Positions 1-5,837 of a stretch of DNA of 5,837 nt are shown piece after piece. Made by a program: the position numbers and the translations under genes. This DNA comes from Acidimicrobiia bacterium. Lineage in GTDB: Bacteria; Actinomycetota; Acidimicrobiia; Acidimicrobiales; SZUA-35. Numbering within the stretch: the stretch's first letter is position 1; the number at the start of each line of letters is the position of its first letter. Location: contig JAOUGG010000197.1 of NCBI GenBank assembly GCA_029857855.1, positions 1 to 5,837 on the forward strand. The letters are read 5' to 3'. The notes under the pieces were generated by a model. It searched no databases and was not told the origin of the DNA. It saw nothing but the letters and a program-made list of their open reading frames with translations.

Positions 1-1
1 G

Positions 2-730
2 ACCGGCCCGTTGGTGCTGGTGACGGGGCATCAGCGCCGGGGGCGCGGACGCCAGGACCGCACCTGGTACGACGAGCCGGGGGATTCGCTCCTCGTGTCG
101 GTCCTGATCACCGCCCAGCGGACCTGGGCCGACCTCGTGCCGCTCGCCGCCGGCCTTGCCGCCGAGCGGGCCGTCAATCGTTTCCTGAATTCCATGGCGC
201 TCGCCGCCGGTGGCGATCTGCATGACGTTGTGGCGCTCAAATGGCCGAACGACCTGCTTGTTCCCGGTCTCGACGAGCGGAAACTGGCCGGGATCCTCGT
301 CGAGTCGACGTCGAGCACCGTGCCCGCATCGCTCGCGGTCGTGATCGGCATGGGCCTGAACCTGCGCTGGTCGTCGGCGCCCCCCGACGAGGTTCGGGAG
401 CGGGCCACCACCCTGACCGCCGTTACCCGCCGGCTTGCTGGAGCCACCCTTCCCGACGACGTGCGCCCTCGCCTGCTCGGTCAGTACCTGAGCGCCCTCG
501 ACGCGGCGCTGACGACGCTGGCCGGTTCCGGCGGGCGTTTGGCCACCATCGCCGAGTACCGGGGCCGCTGTCTAACCGTCGGCCGCTCCGTCGAGCTGGT
601 GACGCCCGCCGAGGAGATCACCGGCCATGCAGTCGGCATCGGTGACGGTGGCGAGCTGCTGGTGGAGCTGTCCGACGGCACGGTCCGTTCGGTCACGGCG
701 GGTGACGCCCACCACCGACCACCCGCCTGA
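2..730 (+). CDS. birA: Biotin--[acetyl-CoA-carboxylase] ligase, 5'-truncated by window edge
   Basis: Biotin protein ligase makes biotinyl-5'-AMP from biotin and ATP and transfers biotin to a lysine of the carboxyl carrier protein of acyl-CoA carboxylases in the cytoplasm. The reading frame is open from base 2, before the first possible start (TTG at 11), and the family's substrate-specificity strand lies upstream, so the true start is outside the window; perhaps 35-50 residues of catalytic domain are missing. Visible motifs are the biotinyl-AMP loop GRGRQDRTW (bases 41-67), the KWPND motif with the family's conserved lysine (239-253), then AGILVE and IGMGLNL. The end, from GRCLTVGRSVEL to SVTAGDAHH, fits the small SH3-like C-terminal domain. 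Whether an N-terminal DNA-binding domain (regulatory BirA) exists cannot be seen. The loop has Asp where many homologues have Gly, and RR where TA is usual before GRGR. The family call is secure. Confidence 0.93.
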   Translation, partial: TGPLVLVTGHQRRGRGRQDRTWYDEPGDSLLVSVLITAQRTWADLVPLAAGLAAERAVNRFLNSMALAAGGDLHDVVALKWPNDLLVPGLDERKLAGILVESTSSTVPASLAVVIGMGLNLRWSSAPPDEVRERATTLTAVTRRLAGATLPDDVRPRLLGQYLSALDAALTTLAGSGGRLATIAEYRGRCLTVGRSVELVTPAEEITGHAVGIGDGGELLVELSDGTVRSVTAGDAHHRPPA

Positions 731-845
731 CTGTCGGCCAGGAGATCGGCGACGGTCGATCGTGCCCCATGTGGCGGAGGCCTGACCCAGCGACCACAGC
801 CGGTTCACGCTCAAGAATCCGCCACGGCTGCCGAACAGAACTCCG
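731..845. other. Intergenic gap between birA and the M23 gene
   Basis: No gene, strong hairpin followed by a T-run, or tRNA-like structure is visible here. The frame of the downstream gene is open from base 786 (TGA at 783-785) but has no ATG, GTG or TTG before 846. No convincing -35/-10 pair was found, although a promoter for the M23 gene would be expected in this gap. Confidence 0.5.
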
Positions 846-2603
846 ATGTTCTTTCGGGATGATGCGTGCCACGACGGCATCGGACGCCGGGCGCGTCCGA
901 CACGCCGGGCGGCTCCGACTGGCCGCACCGTTGCAGGCCGCACGAGGGCGGCCGCGGTCGCGTGCGTGATCGTGGTGGGCCTCACCCTGCTCTCCGGTCC
1001 GGCCGCTGCGCAGGAGTCCGGCACCGGCGGCTCCTCGTCGACCACGTCGTCATCGACGACTTCGTCGACCACCGTGGCGCCGACGTCGGAACCATCCGGC
1101 GGCGGGACAACGACCGTTCCCGACCCGCCGACCAGCGAAACGACGGCCGGCACCGCCGGTGCGACCACGTCGTCGGCGACGCCGACTTCGGTCTCGGCGG
1201 CTCGGGAGAGCGGCGACGAAACGACGACCACGGCGATGACCGACCCGAACTCCACCGACACCACCGACCCGTTGATCGATGAGGCTCCGGCCGATGATCC
1301 CCTGGACCCCAACGTCACGGTGCCGCCCCCGTCGGGTGCCGACGTCGAGGTCGAGTTCGCGCCGGTGCCGATTCTGTGGAGCAGCGTCCGGGAGGCCGAG
1401 ACGAAATGGGCCGATGCGCTGACGGCCAAGGTCGAGGCCATCGCCGAGGTCCGAACGCTGCGCCTCCGGTCGAAGGAGCTCCGTTCCCGGCAGCAGGAAT
1501 TGGAAGAAGAGACGCAGCTCACCATCGAGGAACTGGCCGAGGCCACCGAGAGGCTTCAGGCCAGAGCCGTTCGAGGTTTCGTTCACACTTCCAGCGGCAA
1601 TGCGGCCGGGGCCGGTGTGAGCACGGCAGTCTTCCGCGGTCGTGAGGTGCTGATCGCCCAGCGCAAGAGTCGACTGATCGAAGCCGTCGTCGATGTCGAT
1701 CAGGGGAGTTTGACCGAGCTGGCCGAGCTGCGATCGACGCTGGGTACCTCGGCGATGGAGCTCCTCCGCCGGTCGGGCGTCGTCGATACCTCGATTCGTC
1801 GAGCCGAGTCGAGCGCCGCGGACCTCGACGTCGCGGTCGATCAGGCCCGCGTCGAGCTCGAGGCGTTCAAGGCCGGTAGCGAAATCTACGTCGACGGTGT
1901 GGTCTTTCCCATCGGCGGACAGTATTCCGTACCGCTCATCAACAGTTTCGGCTACCCCCGAATGCCGGGGACGCCGGACGCCCACTCCCATGAGGGGATC
2001 GACATCTTCGCTCCCCGAGGCAGCCCGCTCGTGGCCGCCGAGCGGGGCGTCGTCGGTCGGGTCGGGGTCGGTCGACTGGGAGGCCTGAAACTCTGGCTCC
2101 GAGGTGAAAGCGGCGCCGACTGGTACTACGCCCATCTCGACGGGTTCGCCCCCGGCCTGCACAACGGCCAGGTCGTCGAGGCCGGCGAGCTGCTTGGCTA
2201 CGTCGGCAATACCGGCAATGCCGTCGGAACACCGCCCCACCTCCACCTCGAGATCCATCCCAACGGTGGTGCTGCGGTCAACCCATACCCGCTGCTGAAG
2301 GTGGTCTCCGACCTCGATCGGAACGCCCTCGCCGAGGGGACGGCGCCCGGCTTCCGATATCAGCCCGTGGTGGCCAACCGACCCGAGGAGGCCGCCACAC
2401 CCGCATCGACGTCGACCTCCGCGCCATCCACAACGACGCAAACGAAACCGACGGTCCCTGCCGAGGTGTCGACGGCGTCCAGCGACGCCACGAATGGACA
2501 ACCGCCGACCTCGGCAACCGCCGCAACAAAGCCGCTGACGACGCGGGTGACGACGCAGGTGACGACGGCGTCGGCCGAACCGAGACCGACGAACGGCGAT
2601 TGA
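846..2603 (+). CDS. Exported coiled-coil M23 (LytM-type) peptidoglycan endopeptidase
   Basis: Predicted secreted zinc metallopeptidase that cleaves peptide cross-links in peptidoglycan. The 585-residue product has an Arg-rich N-region (1-34), a hydrophobic segment (about 35-50) and a likely signal peptidase site after AAA55. A Thr/Ser/Pro-rich linker follows (57-160), then helical, charge-rich coiled coil (about 178-345), the M23 domain (about 350-487) and a Thr/Ser/Pro-rich tail (about 511-585). The metal and catalytic residues are all present: HEGID (H382, D386), YYAH (H430) and HLH (H465, H467), so it should be active. The order coiled coil then LytM resembles EnvC-type hydrolases and activators that work with FtsEX at division; that role is inference, and no ftsEX is in the window. 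ATG 846 is the only plausible start: no other start codon lies between the upstream in-frame stop and the hydrophobic segment. Shine-Dalgarno pairing is poor, so a leaderless mRNA is possible. The 34-residue N-region is long. Confidence 0.9.
   Translation: MFFRDDACHDGIGRRARPTRRAAPTGRTVAGRTRAAAVACVIVVGLTLLSGPAAAQESGTGGSSSTTSSSTTSSTTVAPTSEPSGGGTTTVPDPPTSETTAGTAGATTSSATPTSVSAARESGDETTTTAMTDPNSTDTTDPLIDEAPADDPLDPNVTVPPPSGADVEVEFAPVPILWSSVREAETKWADALTAKVEAIAEVRTLRLRSKELRSRQQELEEETQLTIEELAEATERLQARAVRGFVHTSSGNAAGAGVSTAVFRGREVLIAQRKSRLIEAVVDVDQGSLTELAELRSTLGTSAMELLRRSGVVDTSIRRAESSAADLDVAVDQARVELEAFKAGSEIYVDGVVFPIGGQYSVPLINSFGYPRMPGTPDAHSHEGIDIFAPRGSPLVAAERGVVGRVGVGRLGGLKLWLRGESGADWYYAHLDGFAPGLHNGQVVEAGELLGYVGNTGNAVGTPPHLHLEIHPNGGAAVNPYPLLKVVSDLDRNALAEGTAPGFRYQPVVANRPEEAATPASTSTSAPSTTTQTKPTVPAEVSTASSDATNGQPPTSATAATKPLTTRVTTQVTTASAEPRPTNGD
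1014..1280 (+). repeat. Low-complexity Thr/Ser/Pro-coding tract in the M23 gene
   Basis: Bases encoding about residues 57-145 are dominated by TCG/TCC/ACG/ACC codons. The densest part (about 1031-1077) is a run of Ser and Thr codons with imperfect trinucleotide repetition. It would form a flexible linker between the signal peptide and the coiled coil. Such tracts in Actinobacteria often vary in length between relatives. A similar but less regular tract encodes the C-terminal tail (about 2376-2600). Confidence 0.7.
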
Positions 2604-2752
2604 TCGACCGAACCTGCTGAGGTCGCGGACTGCTGGCGCACCCCGGCTGCACCAGACGTGGCCGACTGGTTTGGACGAAGTGTCTTTGGCCTCTGGGGCC
2701 CTGACGGCTGTTGGTGTTCGCTTCGGGTATGACGACCCGAGCGGGAGATCCG
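2604..2752. other. Intergenic gap between the M23 gene and the Kelch remnant
   Basis: No intact gene is visible. A weak inverted repeat (CGACC 2605-2609, GGTCG 2621-2625, 11-base loop) follows the M23 stop but has no T-run, so it is poor evidence for a terminator. The last bases hold the ribosome binding site of the next reading frame. No convincing promoter hexamers were found. Confidence 0.45.
2743..2747 (+). promoter_or_regulatory. Ribosome binding site GGGAG for the lipoprotein remnant
   Basis: GGGAG lies five bases before ATG 2753. It selects this start over the in-frame upstream TTG 2711 and ATG 2729, because it places the Arg-containing N-region directly before the hydrophobic core, as a lipoprotein signal requires. 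Confidence 0.55.
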
Positions 2753-3041
2753 ATGCGGACACGCTGGTGGTTTTCGGCAACAGCTGCGTTGATCGTCCTG
2801 ATCGGCGCATGCGGCAGCGACGCTGGGCAGGGCTCAGCCACCACCACCGAACACGTGGGAACAGAAGGCCGACAACGAGCTCTCCGGTCCAATCACGTGG
2901 CACACGCTGACCTACATCGACTCGATCGATCGAGCTCTGGTGTTTGGTGGGGGCGACTCGTGGGAAGACTTCACCGGCAACCGACTGTTCAGCTACGACC
3001 CAACACTCGACAGCTGGACCGAGATACCGCCATCCGACTAG
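2753..3041 (+). pseudogene. Frameshifted, truncated Kelch-repeat lipoprotein
   Basis: Two pieces in different frames read as one protein. From ATG 2753 the first frame gives MRTRWWFSATAALIVLIGAC, a textbook lipoprotein signal: Arg N-region, hydrophobic core, and lipobox IGAC with lipidated Cys20. After about 2850 this frame becomes Arg-rich and unlike protein. The +1 frame, open from 2802, then reads sensibly from about NTWEQKADNEL to the TAG at 3039-3041. It contains one Kelch repeat: HTLTYIDS, RALVFGGG, then YDPTLDSW with the diagnostic Tyr-six residues-Trp spacing, and ends at WTEIPPSD. A one-base insertion (or equivalent) between about 2802 and 2865 explains the change. Kelch propellers need about four to eight blades and only one is here, so the gene is truncated as well as shifted. 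The stop falls where the next blade would begin. A sequencing indel could explain the shift but not the missing blades. Function in the living cell is doubtful. Confidence 0.6.
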
Positions 3042-5767
3042 AGCATCCGGCCCGGGATGTCCTTGCGGCTTGGCAGGAAGATTCCGGTCACCGGCCGAAC
3101 CCGAATGCGGGCGTCCACAACCACCGCTCCGTCACCCGGAGGCAACACCTTGACCGGGTTCAGGTCGATCTCGGAGATCTCCGGGAGTTGCTCGACGAGC
3201 ACCGACAGCCGCAACAAGAGCTCCTCCAAGGCGTCGAGGTCACCCGGCGTACCACCCCGGTACCCCTCCAGCAGTTGCGCCGAGCGGACCTCCGACATCA
3301 TGTCTCGGGCATCGACATCGGTGAGCGGGTTGATGCGGAAGGCGACATCCTTCATCAGTTCCACGAAGATACCGCCCAGGCCGAACACGATCAGCGGCCC
3401 GAAGGTCGGGTCCTCCGTCATACCGATGATGACCTCGTGACCGTCGGGCACGAACTGCTGGATCACCACCCCGGTGGCGTCGTCGACCGCGTCGGTCACC
3501 TGGCGGTAGGCGGCCCGAACCGCTTCGGACCCCTCGACGTCGAGCACCACCCCTCCGATATCGGATTTGTGGAGGGCGCTGGGTGACACGACCTTGACCA
3601 CCAGCGATCCGCCGATCTCGGCCGCGGCAGCCGCTGCCTCCTCTTCGGACCGGGCCGCCCGTTCGGTCACGGTCGGCAGACCGTAAGCGCCGAGCACGGT
3701 CCGGATCTCGTTCGAGTCGAGCCAACCGCCGTCGGTGCCGAGGCGGCGGACCGCGCTGCGGATCGCCGCTTGAGCAGCCGCGGCGTCGAGATCGTCGAAA
3801 TGGGGAGGCGCTCCTTCGTCCTTGTCCAGCCACTCCCGATAGCGGTTGGCCGAGGCCAGGGCCCGGGCCGCCGACTCGGGGAAGGGAAAGACCGGCAGGT
3901 TGGCCCCCGGGTTCGAACCTTGCTCGTCGTCGGCCAGCGAACCCATGAACACACCGACCGTCGGCTTGTCGCTGGGGTGTTCGGCCACCGTCTCCCGAAT
4001 GGCGGCCACGATCTCCTCCGCTCCCTCGGGTGCGGTCGGGATGTAGATGGCGACGACGGCGTCGATCTCGTTCGTGTCGAGCAGCAGCTCGAGGCAACGC
4101 CGGTACTCCTGAGGACCGGCTGAGGCGATCATGTCGACGGGATTCTGAGGGGCGGCCATGCCCGAGAGGTGGGCCCCCAGCTGCTCCTGCAGCTCGTCCG
4201 AGAAGGTCGGCAGTTCGAGACCGTGACTCTCCAGTGCATCGGCGGCGAGAATCCCCGGGCCGCCTGCGTTGGTCAGCACCGCCACCCGGCGGCCACCGGG
4301 CAGCGGTTGGTTGGCCAGCAGCTCGGTGACCTCGAACAGTTCGTGCAACGTGTTGGTGCGAATCACACCGGCTCGGCGGAACAGAGCGTCGACGGCGACG
4401 TCGAGGTTGGCCAGCGAGCCGGTGTGGGAGGCCGCAGCCCGTGCGCCGGCGGCCGAACGCCCCGCCTTCACGACGACCACCGGCTTCTTGCGGGTCACCT
4501 GGCGGGCCAGGCGGCCGAAGCGCCGGGGATTGCCGAACGACTCGGTGTACAGAAGAATCACGTCGGTGGCCGGATCGTCCTCCCAGTAGAGGAGGAGGTC
4601 GTTGGCGCTGACGTCGGCCTTATTGCCGACCGAGACGAACGTTGAGATGCCGATACCGAGGTCGGCCGTCTGTTCCAGGATGGCCAGTCCCAGGGCACCC
4701 GACTGACTCGACATGGCAACGTTCCCGTACGGCGGGAAGTTCGGGCCGAACTGCACGTTGAGTGAGACGGTGGGGTCGGCGTTGAGCAGACCCATGCAGT
4801 TGGGACCCACGAGCCGCATTCCGTAGCGGCGGGCAAGGGTGACGATCTCCTGCTCCCCGTCGGTGTTGCCCACCTCACTGAACCCGGCGCTGATGATGAC
4901 CAGACCCCGAACCCCCTTGCGGCCGCAGTCCTCGACCACCTGGCGCACGTGCTGGGCGGGAACCGTGATGACGGCAACGTCGACGTGACCGTCGATCTCT
5001 GCCACCGAGGCCACAGCCCGAACGCCGTGAATCTCGTCGGCTCCGGGGTTCACGGGATGGATCGAGCCGGTGAAGCCGCTCTCGACCAGGTTGGCGAAGA
5101 GGCGGCCTCCGATCGATGTCGGGTTTCGGCTGGCCCCGATGACGGCCACCGACGAGGGGTAGAACAGCGGCAGAAGCGAAGCCGTCACGGCCCGTTTCTC
5201 ATGTTCCCATTCCGCCTGCCGAGCCTCGTGGGAGTAGTCGAGCGGGAACTCCACCCGGTAGATGCCCTCGTCGAGGCGGCGGGTCATGCGGTAGCCGGAA
5301 TTGCGGAACAGGCGCATCATGCCGATGTTCTCGGCCAGCACATACGCCTCGAATTCGGTGATGCCCCGGGTCCGGGCGTAGACGGTGAGGTCCTGGAGTA
5401 GGCGGCTGCCGATGCCGAGCTGCTGGTAGGAGTCCTCCACCAGGAAGGCGACCTCGGCGACCTTGCCCGCGTCGGCCGCCGCGTCCTCCGGAATCACGTC
5501 GTAGCGGCCGACGGCCACCATGTCATCACCGACGGTGGCGATCAGCGCCATACGATCGTCGTAGTCGACGTTGGTGAAGTGTTCCAGCTCGGCGGGGCTG
5601 AGTTCGCGCCTCACGTTGAAGAACCGGAGGTAGGACGACTCGCGGCCGACCCGGCCGACGAACCTGGCCTCCCGTTCGACGTCGTCGGGCCGTATGGGCC
5701 GGATGTGGATGACCTGCCCGTTCTTCAGCAACACGTCGAATTCGAATTCGGTGGGGTACTCCGCCAT
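3038..5767 (-). CDS. GNAT acetyltransferase fused to ADP-forming acyl-CoA synthetase (Pat/Acd family)
   Basis: A 909-residue cytoplasmic fusion. Residues 10-175 form a GNAT domain with acetyl-CoA loop QQLGIG (115-120) and possible catalytic Glu105. Residues 200-330 are a CoA-binding Rossmann fold (VAVIGAS, HPVNP, GPNCMG). Residues 345-650 are succinyl-CoA-ligase-like, with MSSQSGALG, and ASHTGS holding His448, the family's phosphorylated histidine. Residues 680-890 are an ATP-grasp domain with LHKSDIGGV (His733, second phosphate-relay histidine) and EIDLNPV. Related Pat proteins acetylate lysines of acyl-CoA synthetases such as Acs to switch them off; Acd enzymes interconvert acyl-CoA + ADP + phosphate and acid + CoA + ATP. 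GNAT is N-terminal here, opposite to enterobacterial Pat and like some actinobacterial members. Both histidines are kept, so the synthetase half may be active. No cyclic-nucleotide domain is present. The ATG at 5767 is supported by AGGAGA six bases upstream. Which activity dominates is unknown. Confidence 0.93.
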   Translation of the reverse strand: MAEYPTEFEFDVLLKNGQVIHIRPIRPDDVEREARFVGRVGRESSYLRFFNVRRELSPAELEHFTNVDYDDRMALIATVGDDMVAVGRYDVIPEDAAADAGKVAEVAFLVEDSYQQLGIGSRLLQDLTVYARTRGITEFEAYVLAENIGMMRLFRNSGYRMTRRLDEGIYRVEFPLDYSHEARQAEWEHEKRAVTASLLPLFYPSSVAVIGASRNPTSIGGRLFANLVESGFTGSIHPVNPGADEIHGVRAVASVAEIDGHVDVAVITVPAQHVRQVVEDCGRKGVRGLVIISAGFSEVGNTDGEQEIVTLARRYGMRLVGPNCMGLLNADPTVSLNVQFGPNFPPYGNVAMSSQSGALGLAILEQTADLGIGISTFVSVGNKADVSANDLLLYWEDDPATDVILLYTESFGNPRRFGRLARQVTRKKPVVVVKAGRSAAGARAAASHTGSLANLDVAVDALFRRAGVIRTNTLHELFEVTELLANQPLPGGRRVAVLTNAGGPGILAADALESHGLELPTFSDELQEQLGAHLSGMAAPQNPVDMIASAGPQEYRRCLELLLDTNEIDAVVAIYIPTAPEGAEEIVAAIRETVAEHPSDKPTVGVFMGSLADDEQGSNPGANLPVFPFPESAARALASANRYREWLDKDEGAPPHFDDLDAAAAQAAIRSAVRRLGTDGGWLDSNEIRTVLGAYGLPTVTERAARSEEEAAAAAAEIGGSLVVKVVSPSALHKSDIGGVVLDVEGSEAVRAAYRQVTDAVDDATGVVIQQFVPDGHEVIIGMTEDPTFGPLIVFGLGGIFVELMKDVAFRINPLTDVDARDMMSEVRSAQLLEGYRGGTPGDLDALEELLLRLSVLVEQLPEISEIDLNPVKVLPPGDGAVVVDARIRVRPVTGIFLPSRKDIPGRML

Positions 5768-5773
5768 CTCTCG

Positions 5774-5779
5774 TCTCCT
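5774..5779 (-). promoter_or_regulatory. Ribosome binding site AGGAGA of the GNAT/Acd gene
   Basis: On the minus strand AGGAGA sits six bases before ATG 5767-5765. This is close to the ideal Shine-Dalgarno sequence and spacing, and it fixes the start of the fusion protein. Confidence 0.85.
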
Positions 5780-5788
5780 ACTCCGCCT

Positions 5789-5810
5789 GACCTGTACGGT
5801 CCGACCTGTA
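5789..5810. repeat. Direct repeat GACCTGTA x2 in the GNAT/Acd leader
   Basis: GACCTGTA occurs at 5789-5796 and again at 5803-5810 (14-base period), 22-43 bases before the start codon of the minus-strand gene. Between and overlapping the copies is the short inverted repeat GGTC-C-GACC (5799-5807). The position suits an operator or promoter element, but no known regulator's site is recognised and chance is possible. Confidence 0.35.
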
Positions 5811-5837
5811 TTTGTCCCGGCTGGGCAGAGCGCGGGC

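Noticed and set aside
572..1546. Minus-strand open frame (324 codons) spanning the birA end, the gap and the M23 linker
   Set aside because: Its Ser/Val-rich composition mirrors the Ser/Thr codons of the sense strand, it overlaps two real genes, and I recognise no domain in it.
2605..2625. Inverted repeat CGACC...GGTCG after the M23 stop as a terminator
   Set aside because: The stem is only five base pairs with an 11-base loop and no T-run; such repeats are common by chance in high-GC DNA.
1050..2903. Long open frame on the minus strand (617 codons) opposite the M23 gene
   Set aside because: The product is Arg/Gly-rich with no recognisable domain. It is what a high-GC coding strand produces in antisense, and the plus-strand M23 protein here has complete catalytic motifs.
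2921..2934. Perfect 14-base palindrome CTCGATCGATCGAG
   Set aside because: It lies inside the Kelch-coding stretch and is made of the simple repeat GATC-GATC. A palindrome this long is not rare in several kilobases, and no second copy was noticed.
2711..3586. Plus-strand open frame continuing from the lipoprotein signal into the GNAT/Acd gene
   Set aside because: Only its first part, about 2753-2850, looks like protein. Beyond that it is Arg/His-rich and antisense to a well-supported gene, while the sensible continuation lies in the +1 frame.
1..5837. tRNA, rRNA, CRISPR array, insertion sequence or riboswitch
   Set aside because: No cloverleaf-like segment, regularly spaced repeats, transposase motifs or conserved riboswitch core was seen by reading both strands. 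A covariance-model scan was not possible here.

Overview
The window is high in G+C (about two thirds by eye), with strong G/C preference at third codon positions. Signal-peptide proteins carry long Thr/Ser/Pro-rich linkers. This suggests a high-GC actinobacterium; the TTSS-type linkers are reminiscent of Acidimicrobiia, but that placement is an inference from style and no marker gene is present.

Layout. (1) Positions 2-730, plus strand: most of a biotin--protein ligase (BirA catalytic core and C-terminal domain), cut at its 5' end by the window edge. (2) Positions 731-845: a 115-base gap with no recognisable terminator or RNA. (3) Positions 846-2603, plus strand: an exported coiled-coil M23 (LytM-type) peptidoglycan hydrolase with all expected zinc and catalytic residues. 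(4) Positions 2604-2752: a 149-base gap ending in a ribosome binding site. (5) Positions 2753-3041, plus strand: apparently a broken gene. A clean lipoprotein signal peptide runs in one frame and a single, well-formed Kelch repeat continues in the next frame, ending in a stop. (6) Positions 3038-5767, minus strand: a 909-residue fusion of an N-terminal GNAT acetyltransferase to a complete ADP-forming acyl-CoA synthetase module (Pat/Acd family). It converges on the Kelch remnant, and the two stop codons share the tetranucleotide CTAG. (7) Positions 5768-5837: the leader of the fusion gene, with a good ribosome binding site and a short direct repeat.

How the genes may fit together. Biotin ligase activates biotin-dependent acyl-CoA carboxylases, and the GNAT/Acd fusion either makes acyl-CoA or acetylates enzymes that do. 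The two ends of the window therefore both touch acyl-CoA metabolism, though on opposite strands and with no sign of co-transcription. The M23 protein belongs to cell-wall remodelling and looks independent. I see no mobile element, CRISPR array, tRNA, rRNA or obviously new multi-gene system. The most unusual parts are the frameshifted Kelch lipoprotein remnant and the retention of both catalytic histidines in the acetyltransferase fusion.
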